From: Microbacterium capsulatum
GTDB taxonomy: Bacteria; Actinomycetota; Actinomycetes; Actinomycetales; Microbacteriaceae
Direction: 5' to 3'
Assembly: GCF_030865425.1 (NCBI RefSeq)
Contig: NZ_JAVFCB010000011.1
Location: forward strand, 53,979 to 117,978
DNA: 64,000 nucleotides
Shown here: positions 34,809 to 42,807 of the stretch, piece after piece
How the letters are laid out: each line of letters starts with the position of its first letter
Position numbering within the stretch: the first letter of the stretch is position 1
Notes under the pieces: model-generated
Database searches by the model: none
Seen by the model: only the letters and a program-made list of their open reading frames with translations
What the model was told of the DNA's origin: nothing
Made by a program: the position numbers and the translations under genes

Positions 34809-34814
34809 TACGCT
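34809..34814 (+). promoter_or_regulatory. -10 box of a leaderless promoter (TetR gene)
   Basis: TACGCT, seven bases before ATG 34822, without a Shine-Dalgarno. Confidence 0.5.
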
Positions 34815-34821
34815 GGCACGC

Positions 34822-35451
34822 ATGAGCCCAGGGGGATCCGCGAAGACGACACGCCGCGGGAGCGGATCCACCCCGCGGGCGCCCCGGGCCGGCGTCTACG
34901 CGAAGGGGGTCGCCAAGCGCGAGGAGATCCTCGCCACCGCCCTGACACTCGTCGCCGAGCGCGGCTACCGCAGCGCATCGGTGCGCGACATCGCCGACGC
35001 CGTCGGACTGAGCCCCGCGGGCCTGCTGCACTACTTCGGAACCAAGGAGGATCTGTTCCTCGCGATCCTGCAGGCGCGCGACGAGCGCGACAGCGGCACC
35101 ATCGGCGACCGCGACTTCCTGGAGGCGTTCGTCGAGCTGGTCCGGCACAACGCAGAGGTGCCGGGGCTCGTGGCGCTCTACACCCAGCTGCAGGCCGAGG
35201 CGGCGGATCCGGTCCACCCCGCGCGCGCGTTCTTCGCCGACCGCACCGCCCGCCTCGAGGCCGGCACGCGCGATGCGATCGTCGCCGCGCAGGAGGCCGG
35301 CGAGCTGCGCGCCGACCTCGACCCGGCCTGGATCATGCGCGCATCCCACGCCCTCGCCGACGGTCTGCAGAGCGCCTGGATGCTGGATCCGACGATCGAC
35401 ATGGCCGCCGACCTCGAGGCCTTCATCGCCCTGCTGCGCCCCGCACCCTGA
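34822..35451 (+). CDS. TetR-family transcriptional repressor
   Basis: A 209-residue regulator. After a basic N-terminus comes the TetR DNA-binding domain: KREEILATALTLVAERGYRS then VRDIADAVGLSPAGLLHYFG (about 53-72). The C-terminal ligand domain is typical in length. It is divergent from the MFS-esterase pair with two identical-arm operators between them, so it probably represses that operon and itself, the inducer being the transported compound. Confidence 0.88.
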   Translation: MSPGGSAKTTRRGSGSTPRAPRAGVYAKGVAKREEILATALTLVAERGYRSASVRDIADAVGLSPAGLLHYFGTKEDLFLAILQARDERDSGTIGDRDFLEAFVELVRHNAEVPGLVALYTQLQAEAADPVHPARAFFADRTARLEAGTRDAIVAAQEAGELRADLDPAWIMRASHALADGLQSAWMLDPTIDMAADLEAFIALLRPAP

Positions 35452-35462
35452 CTCCTTCCCCC

Positions 35463-35504
35463 GGTTGCGCTCGAAAACCTTAACTGCCATGGTTTTCAGC
35501 AACC
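35463..35504. terminator. Stem-loop after the TetR gene
   Basis: GGTTGC and GAAAACC pair with GGTTTTC and GCAACC around an 11-base loop containing TTAACTGCCAT. It is unusually AT-rich for this window. It lies 12 bases after the TetR stop, but also just upstream of the next gene, so an operator is possible. Confidence 0.4.
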
Positions 35505-35540
35505 CGGCCTGCGTGCCGGTCTTCGGTCAAAGGAGACGGA

Positions 35541-36440
35541 ATGAAGAACCCCATCCCGCGCCTCGCGTTCGCGACGGCCGTAGTCCTGGCGACCACCGCC
35601 CTCGGCGGCTGGGCGGCGGCGGCCCCGCACGACACGGTCGCGAAGAGCGGCAAGGGCGATGACAGCACCGTCACCGTCTACCTCACCCGGCACGGACAGA
35701 CGATCCTGAACACCCTCGAGCGCGTGCAGGGCTGGAGCGACGCACCGCTCGTCGTCGGGAAGAACCCGGACGGATCCGTGCTCGACGGCCGGATCCTGCC
35801 GGTCACGGTCGGCGCGAACCTCCGGGCCCGCGACGGCGCGTTCGACGCGGCGTACTCCGCCGACCAGAAGCGGCACTTCCAGACCGCGACGCTCCTCCTG
35901 CAGGGCGCCGGACAGCAGAAACTCGCCGTCACGCAGGACGAGCGACTGCGCGAGATCGACTTCGGCCGCTACGAGGGCGCCGAGGGGAAGGAGATGTGGA
36001 CCGACATCGTCGAGGCGATGGGCTACACGGTCGACCACGCCGCGGCCCCCACCGCGCCGGCCGACGCGACCGGCCAGAACGGCGGCTGGCAGACCATGCA
36101 GCTGAGGGCGATCACCGAGAAGGGCCTCGTCCCGATGATGGCGACCATGAAGCGGCTCGCCGAGGAGCCCGAGGAGAACGGCGTCGCCCTGCCCGCCGAG
36201 GACTGCGGCGACGTCAGCGCGCGCATGCTCGCCGCGATGACCGAGGCCGCGCAGAAGGCCGTCAGGGGCCACGACACGCGCGTGCTCATGGTCTCCAGCG
36301 GTCTGTCGATCACCTGCGCGGTCGACGCGCTCGGCACGACCGTGACCAAGGGCATCTCGAACGTGGCGGTCTCGAAGCTCGAGTACCGCGGTGGCGTCTG
36401 GACGGTGAAGTCCGTCGGCGACGCCAGCTACCGGCACTAG
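35541..36440 (+). CDS. Secreted histidine phosphatase-superfamily protein lacking the second His
   Basis: A 299-residue protein with a Sec signal peptide (basic start, hydrophobic core, AAA-A cleavage near residue 28). The phosphoglycerate-mutase-like catalytic motif LTRHGQT (His51) and the DQKRHFQTA and EIDFGRYEG segments are present. At the second histidine position, where the family normally has SHG, it reads VSSGLSI (Ser253), so acid catalysis may be altered. It probably acts outside the membrane on a phosphorylated substrate, or only binds one. A good AAAGGAG RBS precedes ATG 35541. Confidence 0.8.
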   Translation: MKNPIPRLAFATAVVLATTALGGWAAAAPHDTVAKSGKGDDSTVTVYLTRHGQTILNTLERVQGWSDAPLVVGKNPDGSVLDGRILPVTVGANLRARDGAFDAAYSADQKRHFQTATLLLQGAGQQKLAVTQDERLREIDFGRYEGAEGKEMWTDIVEAMGYTVDHAAAPTAPADATGQNGGWQTMQLRAITEKGLVPMMATMKRLAEEPEENGVALPAEDCGDVSARMLAAMTEAAQKAVRGHDTRVLMVSSGLSITCAVDALGTTVTKGISNVAVSKLEYRGGVWTVKSVGDASYRH

Positions 36441-36506
36441 GCCGGGGCTCCTCCGATGAGCCGGGGACCGCGGATCCGGTCCCGCTCTCCCCGGCTTGTC
36501 GCGGGC

Positions 36507-36512
36507 TACGCT
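36507..36512 (+). promoter_or_regulatory. -10 box of a leaderless promoter (second esterase)
   Basis: TACGCT, six bases before ATG 36519; no Shine-Dalgarno. Confidence 0.52.
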
Positions 36513-36518
36513 GACGGG

Positions 36519-38051
36519 ATGATCACGCCCGGCTCCGCAGACACCGTCCCGGCGGAGGGCGCCGCCGCGGCTCCCGTCGTCGCCACGACCGCCGGCCTCG
36601 TCCGCGGGTTCTGGCGCGGGCGCCCTGGCGGCCCTGACGCGTCGGCCGCCTTCCTCGGGATCCCGTTCGCCGCGGCCCCGGTGGGCGCGCTGCGTTTCGC
36701 GGCCCCGCAGGACCCGGATCCGTGGACCGGGGTGCGCGACGCGACCACGTACGGCCCGACCCCGCAGCGCGGAGACAAGGGCGAGACGCTCATCCCCGAG
36801 CCGTCGATCCCCGGCGACGCGACCCTCAACGTCAACGTGTTCACTCCGGCGGTCCCCGGGCCCGACGCGACCGGACCCGACCTGCCCGTGCTCGTGTGGA
36901 TCCACGGCGGCGGGTACGTGGACGGCTCCCCCGCGAGCCCCTGGTACGACGGCGGCACGTTCAACCGCGACGGCGTCGTGTTCGTGGCGCTCTCGTACCG
37001 GCTCGGCTTCGACGGCTTCGGCCTCGTCGACGGCGCCCCCGCGAACCGCGGGGTGCTGGACTGGATCGCGGGCCTGGAGTGGGTCCGGCGCAACATCGCG
37101 GCCTTCGGCGGGGATCCGTCCCGGGTCACGATCGCAGGGCAGTCCGCCGGCGGCGGCGGCGTGCTCACCCTGCTCGGTCTGGAGCGCGCGCAGCACCTGT
37201 TCCACTCCGTCCTCGCAGCCTCCCCCGCACTCGCCGACGTCGACGCAGACACGGCCCGGGGCCGCACGTCCCGCCTCGCCGAGATGCTCGGCTGCGCGCC
37301 GACCGCCGACGGCTTCCGCACCATCCCGGAGCGCCAGGTGATGCGCGCCCAGCCCAAGGCGGCCCTGCGCGGCGCGACCGGGCTGCGCGCTGTGCTCGAT
37401 CCCCTCGTCTCCGGCCTGCCCTGGGGGCCGGTCGTCGACGGCGACGTGGTCCCGCGGCCGACCGTCGAGGCCCTGCGCGCCGGCATCGGATCCGGCAAGG
37501 CCCTGCTGCTCGGCGCGACCGACGACGAGTACACGCCCGTCCTGGATCACGCCCCTCGGGCGCTGCGGTTCGTGCCGGCCGCCCTGGCCCTGCGCCTGCT
37601 GTGCCGCGACCGCGTCGTGCGCCGCGCCTACCTCGCCGCGAACCTGCCTCAGCGCCGCCGCGGGACGGCGGCCCTGCTCGGCCGGTTCGTGTCGGACCGG
37701 GTGTTCCGGTCGCTCGTCGTGCAGGCCGCGGAGGCCCGCGGCGCCGCTCCGACCTGGACCTACCGGTTCGCCTGGGTCTCCCCCGCGAAGGGCTGGTCGA
37801 GCCACTGCGTCGACGTGCCGTTCTGGTTCGACGTGCTCGCCGAGCCGCACGTGCCCGCCCTCACCGGGCCGACCCCGCCGCAGCGCCTCGCCACCGAGAT
37901 GCACGCGGTCGCCGCCGCATTCGTGCGCGACGGCGATCCGGGCTGGCCCGCCTGGCGGACGGATCCGGGGATCTCCCGCGTCTTCGGCGGCGGCCCCGCC
38001 GAAGAGGTCCTGTCGACCACCGCGTTCGACGGCGCGCTGCCGCTGGTCTGA
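36519..38051 (+). CDS. Type B carboxylesterase (paralogue)
   Basis: A 510-residue alpha/beta hydrolase closely similar to the product of 31812-33338: both share ETLIPEPS/VTLIPEPS followed by TLNVNVFTP, IHGGGY, GQSAGGG and a His in SHCVDVPFWF. The nucleophile Ser is in TIAGQSAGGGGVL (about 208). It is a duplicated, separately promoted copy and would hydrolyse a related ester. The start ATG 36519 is chosen from the adjacent -10 box; an earlier in-frame ATG gives only an Arg/Ser-rich leader. Confidence 0.88.
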   Translation: MITPGSADTVPAEGAAAAPVVATTAGLVRGFWRGRPGGPDASAAFLGIPFAAAPVGALRFAAPQDPDPWTGVRDATTYGPTPQRGDKGETLIPEPSIPGDATLNVNVFTPAVPGPDATGPDLPVLVWIHGGGYVDGSPASPWYDGGTFNRDGVVFVALSYRLGFDGFGLVDGAPANRGVLDWIAGLEWVRRNIAAFGGDPSRVTIAGQSAGGGGVLTLLGLERAQHLFHSVLAASPALADVDADTARGRTSRLAEMLGCAPTADGFRTIPERQVMRAQPKAALRGATGLRAVLDPLVSGLPWGPVVDGDVVPRPTVEALRAGIGSGKALLLGATDDEYTPVLDHAPRALRFVPAALALRLLCRDRVVRRAYLAANLPQRRRGTAALLGRFVSDRVFRSLVVQAAEARGAAPTWTYRFAWVSPAKGWSSHCVDVPFWFDVLAEPHVPALTGPTPPQRLATEMHAVAAAFVRDGDPGWPAWRTDPGISRVFGGGPAEEVLSTTAFDGALPLV

Positions 38052-38100
38052 GCCCGCTGGCCTGATCCGGCTGGCCCGACCCGGCCGGTCTGAGCCGGCT

Positions 38101-38181
38101 GGAAAACGGAGAGCTCGTCGGCGCGCCGCACCCGCGCCACGCCGGACGCGCCGTGTTCGGACGACTCTCTCTCCGTTTTCC
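38101..38181. repeat. Intergenic repeat family E, copy 1 (GGAAAACGGAGAG ... CTCCGTTTTCC)
   Basis: An 81-bp palindromic element with terminal arms GGAAAACGGAGAG and CTCTCCGTTTTCC and a GC-rich core. It lies between convergent esterase and ABC permease genes. The second copy is at 51175-51256. Confidence 0.8.
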
Positions 38182-38214
38182 GGCGGGCGACGCAGCCGCA
38201 GCCCGCGCCCGCCC

Positions 38215-39141
38215 CTACTTGCCCATGCCGAGCGTGAGCCCCTCGGTGAGTCGCCGGCCCAGCCACAGGTAGATCGCGAGCATCGGCAGCACGACGATGC
38301 AGAGGCCGGCGAAGAGCCCGCCCCAGTCCGCGCCCGAGTAGGTCTGCTGCTGGATGAACGAGATCAGCGCGACGGGAAGCGTGTACTTGTCGGTCGACTG
38401 CAGCAGCGTCAGAGCGAGCAGCGTCTCGTTCCAGTGCGAGATCACCTGGAGCACGAACGCGGTGAGGATCCCGCCCTTCGCGAGCGGCAGGGTGATCCGC
38501 CAGAACGTGCCGAACGCGGTCGTGCCGTCGAGGGCGGCCGCCTCCTCGAGCTCCTGCGGCAGCGACCGGAAGAACGCGATCAGCAGGAACACCGTGAACG
38601 GCAACGAGACGCCGATGTAGACGAGGTTGAGCCCGACGAGGCTGTCGGTCAGATAGACCTCGTTGAGCATCACGAACAGCGGGATCAGGATGACCTGGGC
38701 CGGGATCCCCAGCCCGAGCACGAAGTACATCGTCAGCGAACCGGTCAGCCGGTTCTCGACGCGGCCGAGGTAGTACGCGGCGGGGGCGGCGATCGCGACG
38801 GTGAGCAGCGACGAGATGAGCGTCGTGCTGACGCTGTTGAGCGTCGCCGTGGCGAAGTCGCCGACGGTCCAGGCCGTCACGAAGTTCTTCGGGTCCAGCG
38901 AGGTCGGCATGCCCCATGGATCCGTGAGGATCGACCGGGTGTCGCGGAACGCCTGCAGCACCATCCACACCATCCAGACGATGTTCAGCGCCACGAAGGC
39001 CCACAGCAGCACCAGGCCGATCCCGCGCAGCACGCTCCTCTCGCGGCCGATCGCGGCACCCCGCCGCCGGCCGCGGGGGCTCTTCGGTGCCACCAGCGCT
39101 CGGGTCGTGGTCTCCTCGACGAGCAGTTCTGCAGAGGTCAT
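38215..39141 (-). CDS. Carbohydrate ABC transporter permease (MalG-type)
   Basis: A 308-residue inner-membrane permease with about six hydrophobic segments. The EAA loop ELEEAAALDGTTAFGTFWRI (about 205-224), which contacts the ATPase, is intact. It is the third gene of a binding protein-permease-permease operon, 8 bases after the second permease gene. No ATPase gene is in the cluster, so a shared MsmK-type ATPase encoded elsewhere probably energises it, as is usual in actinobacteria. Substrate: probably oligosaccharides from the neighbouring polysaccharide lyase. Confidence 0.9.
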   Translation of the reverse strand: MTSAELLVEETTTRALVAPKSPRGRRRGAAIGRERSVLRGIGLVLLWAFVALNIVWMVWMVLQAFRDTRSILTDPWGMPTSLDPKNFVTAWTVGDFATATLNSVSTTLISSLLTVAIAAPAAYYLGRVENRLTGSLTMYFVLGLGIPAQVILIPLFVMLNEVYLTDSLVGLNLVYIGVSLPFTVFLLIAFFRSLPQELEEAAALDGTTAFGTFWRITLPLAKGGILTAFVLQVISHWNETLLALTLLQSTDKYTLPVALISFIQQQTYSGADWGGLFAGLCIVVLPMLAIYLWLGRRLTEGLTLGMGK

Positions 39142-39149
39142 GGGCACTC

Positions 39150-40112
39150 CTAGAGTTCGATCGCGTCGCGCTTCATCACGCGACGGAGCAGGACGACGAG
39201 GACCGACACGAGCGCGAGCGACAGGATCGCGGAGGCGCTCGCCATGCCGTAGGCGGGCACGGACTCGCCGGAGAAGGCCGTGACGTAGGTGTACACGGCG
39301 GTGCTCCAGGTCTGGGTGGGCGGGATCCCCTGACCGGTGGATCCGCCGAAGATCCAGATGATCTCGAAGATCTTCACCGAGGAGATCGTCCAGAGCACGG
39401 CGCAGGTGCCGAACACATCCCAGGTGAGCGGGAGCACGACGTAGCGCAGCCGCTGGAAGGCGTTCGCGCCGGCCAGCGCGCAGTCCTCGTAGTAGTACGG
39501 CGGGATCCGGTCGACGCCGGCCATCAGGATCGTCGTGTAGTAGCCGGTGGTGATCCAGGTGAGCATCACCATGATCAGCGGGAACAGGTTGTCCTGCGCG
39601 AGCCAGGCCGGCGGCGTGGTCACGCCGAGGCCGCCCAGCAGCTTGTTGACCAGCCCGCCCGGGTTCAGCACGAACCCGGCCAGCACGCCGAAGATCATCG
39701 CGTTCACGAGGTGCGGGAAGAAGATCACCGACCGGGCGATCTTGCGCCCCGTCATGTCGCGCAGCACGAGGGTGAGGCCGAACGAGACGAGGAAGATCGC
39801 CGCGCCGACCACGAACAGCAGCAGCAGGGTGTTGCCGAACGAGCGCAGGAACAGCTTGTCCGAGAACAGCCGGATGTAGTTGCCGAAGCCGACGAACTCC
39901 ATCGGGCCCGCACCGGCCCACTTGTTGAAGCTGATCCAGACGGCATAGACCGCGGGCCCGACGAAGAGCGCCGTGTACAGCAGCAGAGCCGGCCCGACGA
40001 ACGGGACGAAGAGCCGCCTGCGCGCGCGGTCGATGGCGTTGCCGCCGGACCGGGGCGCCGTGCGGGCGCCCCGGTCCGAGGGGGCAGGAGCCGTGGCGGC
40101 CGCCTGCGTCAC
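39150..40112 (-). CDS. Carbohydrate ABC transporter permease (MalF/UgpA-type)
   Basis: A 320-residue inner-membrane permease. Hydrophobic segments start near residue 36 (FVPFVGPALLLYTALFVGPA) and the EAA loop is YYEDCALAGANAFQRLRYV (about 231). It pairs with the MalG-type permease downstream. GTG 40112 overlaps the binding-protein stop as GTGA. Confidence 0.9.
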   Translation of the reverse strand: MTQAAATAPAPSDRGARTAPRSGGNAIDRARRRLFVPFVGPALLLYTALFVGPAVYAVWISFNKWAGAGPMEFVGFGNYIRLFSDKLFLRSFGNTLLLLFVVGAAIFLVSFGLTLVLRDMTGRKIARSVIFFPHLVNAMIFGVLAGFVLNPGGLVNKLLGGLGVTTPPAWLAQDNLFPLIMVMLTWITTGYYTTILMAGVDRIPPYYYEDCALAGANAFQRLRYVVLPLTWDVFGTCAVLWTISSVKIFEIIWIFGGSTGQGIPPTQTWSTAVYTYVTAFSGESVPAYGMASASAILSLALVSVLVVLLRRVMKRDAIEL

Positions 40113-41428
40113 GAGTTCTGCTTCCAGTAGTCGATCTGCCCGGCTTTCATGTTCGCGACGAACTGCTCGGCGGTGGTCTTGCCGAGGACCAGCTGGTCCA
40201 GCGCCGGCCAGAGCAGCTTCTCGGCGTAGCCCGGGGAGGTGATCCCGTCGTTCTGCACGTAGAACGAGTGGGTCGAGTCGAGTGCGGCCTTGACGGTGGA
40301 CATCTCGCTGCTGGTTGCGGCGTCGGAGCGGACCGGCAGGATCTTCGCGTCGGTGCCGAGCGCGTCCTGGTACTTCTTCTTCAGGAAGAACGAGGCGAAC
40401 TTCTGCGCGTTCGCGGAGTTCTTCGCCTTGGCCGGCACCGCGAAGCCGATGAAGTCGGCGCGGGCGACCTTCTTGCCGTTGCTGCCGACGGTCGGGAACG
40501 GGAACGAGGAGTACTGGAACCCCTTCGCGGCATAGGGCTGGGTCTCGGTGGGGATCCAGGTGCCGTTGAAGATCAGGGCCGCCTTGTTGTCGGCCCACGC
40601 CTGCTGCTGGGCCGGCCACTTGCTCGCGTTGTAGCCGGAGATGAAGTAGCCGCCCGCGGCGAGCTGCTGCACCATCTGCGCGGCCTTCAGCGCCTCGGGC
40701 TTGTCCCAGGCCTTGCCGGTCTTGTCGTCGGAGATCTTCTTGAGCGAGCCGGGACCGGCGAGGTGCACGATCGCGGCGGTGTACCAATACGCGTTGTAGC
40801 CCGAGACGTCGCCGTCGATCGCGATCGGCACCTCGTTCGCCGCCTTGAGCTTGTCGAGCTCGGCGACGAAGCCGTTCCAGTCGGACGGGGCCTTCGCGGT
40901 CAGCTCGGGGTGCGTCGCGGCGTTGAACCAGATCGCGTCGCTGGTCAGCGAGTACGGCAGCATCCAGGGTGCGGACTCGCCCTTGCGGGTGATGACGTCG
41001 TTCGCGAGATACGCCTTGGGGATCAGGCTGCCGGCCTTCTTGCCGTCGACGGTCGCCCCGTAGGCGTCGGTCAGCGCCTTGGCCTGGCCGGTGCCGGCGA
41101 GGACCGGGGCGAGCTTGGCGAACGAGCTGTCGATGAGGTCGGGGACCTTGTTCGTGTTCAGCGTCGGGACGACCTTCTTCACACTGTCGCGGCCCTGCCA
41201 CTGGACGTCAACCGTGATGCCGGTCTCCTTCGTGAAGTCGGCGATGGCGGAGGCGAGGACCTTCTGCTGCGCCTCGCCCTCCTTCCACATCGACCAGTAG
41301 GTGAGCGTGCCGCCCTTGCCGCTGCTCGCGCCGCCGCTCGGGGCACCCTGTGCGGACGCGCATCCCGCCACGGACAGCGCGAGCGCACCGGCAATGGCGA
41401 GTGCGGCGAGCTTTCGGATCTTCGCCAT
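40109..41428 (-). CDS. Extracellular solute-binding lipoprotein (carbohydrate ABC importer)
   Basis: A 439-residue family 1 solute-binding lipoprotein. MAKIRKLAALAIAGALALSV is followed by the lipobox VAGC (Cys near residue 23). The mature domain starts TLTYWSMWKEGEAQQKVLAS, typical of maltose/oligosaccharide binders, and contains GKAALIFNGTW-like KAALIFNGTWIPTETQPY. It would deliver oligosaccharides to the two permeases. ATG 41428 has GAAGGGA upstream. Divergent from the GntR/LacI hybrid regulator across a 231-bp gap with nested inverted repeats. Confidence 0.9.
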   Translation of the reverse strand: MAKIRKLAALAIAGALALSVAGCASAQGAPSGGASSGKGGTLTYWSMWKEGEAQQKVLASAIADFTKETGITVDVQWQGRDSVKKVVPTLNTNKVPDLIDSSFAKLAPVLAGTGQAKALTDAYGATVDGKKAGSLIPKAYLANDVITRKGESAPWMLPYSLTSDAIWFNAATHPELTAKAPSDWNGFVAELDKLKAANEVPIAIDGDVSGYNAYWYTAAIVHLAGPGSLKKISDDKTGKAWDKPEALKAAQMVQQLAAGGYFISGYNASKWPAQQQAWADNKAALIFNGTWIPTETQPYAAKGFQYSSFPFPTVGSNGKKVARADFIGFAVPAKAKNSANAQKFASFFLKKKYQDALGTDAKILPVRSDAATSSEMSTVKAALDSTHSFYVQNDGITSPGYAEKLLWPALDQLVLGKTTAEQFVANMKAGQIDYWKQNS

Positions 41429-41550
41429 CGGAATTCCCTTCCCTTCGCGAACGGCCGCGTCGCCGTTCCGAGGCTCGACTCTGGCAAGCCAGGAAAGGAG
41501 CAATCAAGGAGTATTCCGAAGAATCCTCACCCTCCCCGCGCCAACGGTCC

Positions 41551-41635
41551 CCCATTCTCAGTATCTGAACCAGAGGAATCGGGATCCATCCGCGAAATCC
41601 CTCTTTATTCCTCTCTTTTCCGGCAGAAGAATGGG
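41551..41635. promoter_or_regulatory. Nested inverted repeats, candidate regulator-binding region
   Basis: Two inverted repeats share one centre near 41593: outer arms CCCATTCT (41551-41558) and AGAATGGG (41628-41635), inner arms AGAGGAAT (41572-41579) and ATTCCTCT (41607-41614). The inner arm resembles the GAGGAAT half-site in the 44-bp palindrome at 46783-46826. The region lies between the divergent binding-protein and regulator genes. Confidence 0.5.
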
Positions 41636-41659
41636 AGGACTGCCACGAGAGGAGGCGCC

Positions 41660-42778
41660 ATGTCGGATCGACGAGGATCGACGGTGCGCGATGCGGACGC
41701 GAAGGGTCTCAAGTTCGAGATCCTCGCCGATCAGCTGCGGCGGGGCATCCTCGCGGGCACCTGGACCGCCGGCGAGAAGCTGCCCACCGAGCAGCAGCTC
41801 GCGATCGAGACCGGCCTCTCCCTGACCACGGTCCGCCGGGCGTTCGACGAGCTCGTCGCCGAGCGCATCGTGGTGCGGCGGCAGGGCGCGGGCAGCTTCG
41901 TCGCGCACGTCCGTCCGCGCGACGAGAAGGCGCGCCGCCGGATCGGCGTGCTCCTGCCCGACACCCAGCTCTACTACCCGCGCGTGCTGCAGGGCATCGA
42001 CGAGTCCCTGTCCGCCGCCGGCGCCACGCTGCAGCTCTCCACCTACCGCTACCAGCCCGAGCGCGAGGACGGCGCGATCCAGACCCTGCTCGAGGCCGAC
42101 GTCGACGGGCTGCTCATCGCGCCGACCCTCACCGGGATCGCCGATCCGGGCGCCCGCGCGCGCGAGCTGATGACGCTGCCCGTGCCGGTGGTCCTCGTGG
42201 AGCGGAGTCTGCCCGACCTGGGACCGGCCGACACCACGGAGCACGTCTGCTCCGACCACCGCGGCGGCGCGTACGATGCCGTGCAGCACCTCGCCGGCCT
42301 CGGCCACACCCGGATCGCGCTGCTCACCCGCGAGCGCAATCCCACCGAGGCCGGGGTCGTGCACGGCTACCGGCACGCGATCGCGGATCTGGGTCTTCCC
42401 GGATCGCTCGAGTTCGCGCAGTCGAAGTCCGCCTGGGAGGCCGACTCCGCCGAGTCCGCGCTGCGGCACCTCCGCGACGGCGAGGCGACCGCGGCCCTGG
42501 TCTTCGGCGACCGGGAGGCGACGCTGCTGGAAGGGGCGATCCGCCGCGGCGGCCTGCGCGTCCCGGACGACATCGCCCTGGTGTCCTACGACGACGAGGT
42601 CGCCGACCTCGCGGAGGTCCCGCTCACCGCGGTCGCCCCGCCCAAGTACCGGATCGGCCGGATGGCCGCCGACGTGCTGCTGCGGCGGCTCATCGAGGGC
42701 GACGACTGCCCCCTGCATCAGATCAAGCTCCGCCCCCGGATCGTCGTCCGCCGCTCCTGCGGCGCGCGCGAGGCCTGA
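41660..42778 (+). CDS. GntR/LacI hybrid transcriptional regulator (AraR-like)
   Basis: A 372-residue regulator combining an N-terminal GntR winged helix (LRRGILAGTWTAGEKLPTEQ, then LSLTTVRRAFDELVAERIVV, about 28-72) with a C-terminal LacI-type sugar-binding domain (RRRIGVLLPDTQLYYPRVLQ, ALVSYDDEVADLAEVPLT). This architecture is that of AraR-type sugar repressors. Context makes it the probable regulator of the ABC importer and the sulfatase/lyase genes. GAGGAGG precedes ATG 41660. It leads a run with the oxidoreductase and first sulfatase. Confidence 0.87.
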   Translation: MSDRRGSTVRDADAKGLKFEILADQLRRGILAGTWTAGEKLPTEQQLAIETGLSLTTVRRAFDELVAERIVVRRQGAGSFVAHVRPRDEKARRRIGVLLPDTQLYYPRVLQGIDESLSAAGATLQLSTYRYQPEREDGAIQTLLEADVDGLLIAPTLTGIADPGARARELMTLPVPVVLVERSLPDLGPADTTEHVCSDHRGGAYDAVQHLAGLGHTRIALLTRERNPTEAGVVHGYRHAIADLGLPGSLEFAQSKSAWEADSAESALRHLRDGEATAALVFGDREATLLEGAIRRGGLRVPDDIALVSYDDEVADLAEVPLTAVAPPKYRIGRMAADVLLRRLIEGDDCPLHQIKLRPRIVVRRSCGAREA

Positions 42779-42807
42779 CCGGCGGACGCCACGGACGAAG
42801 GAGAACA

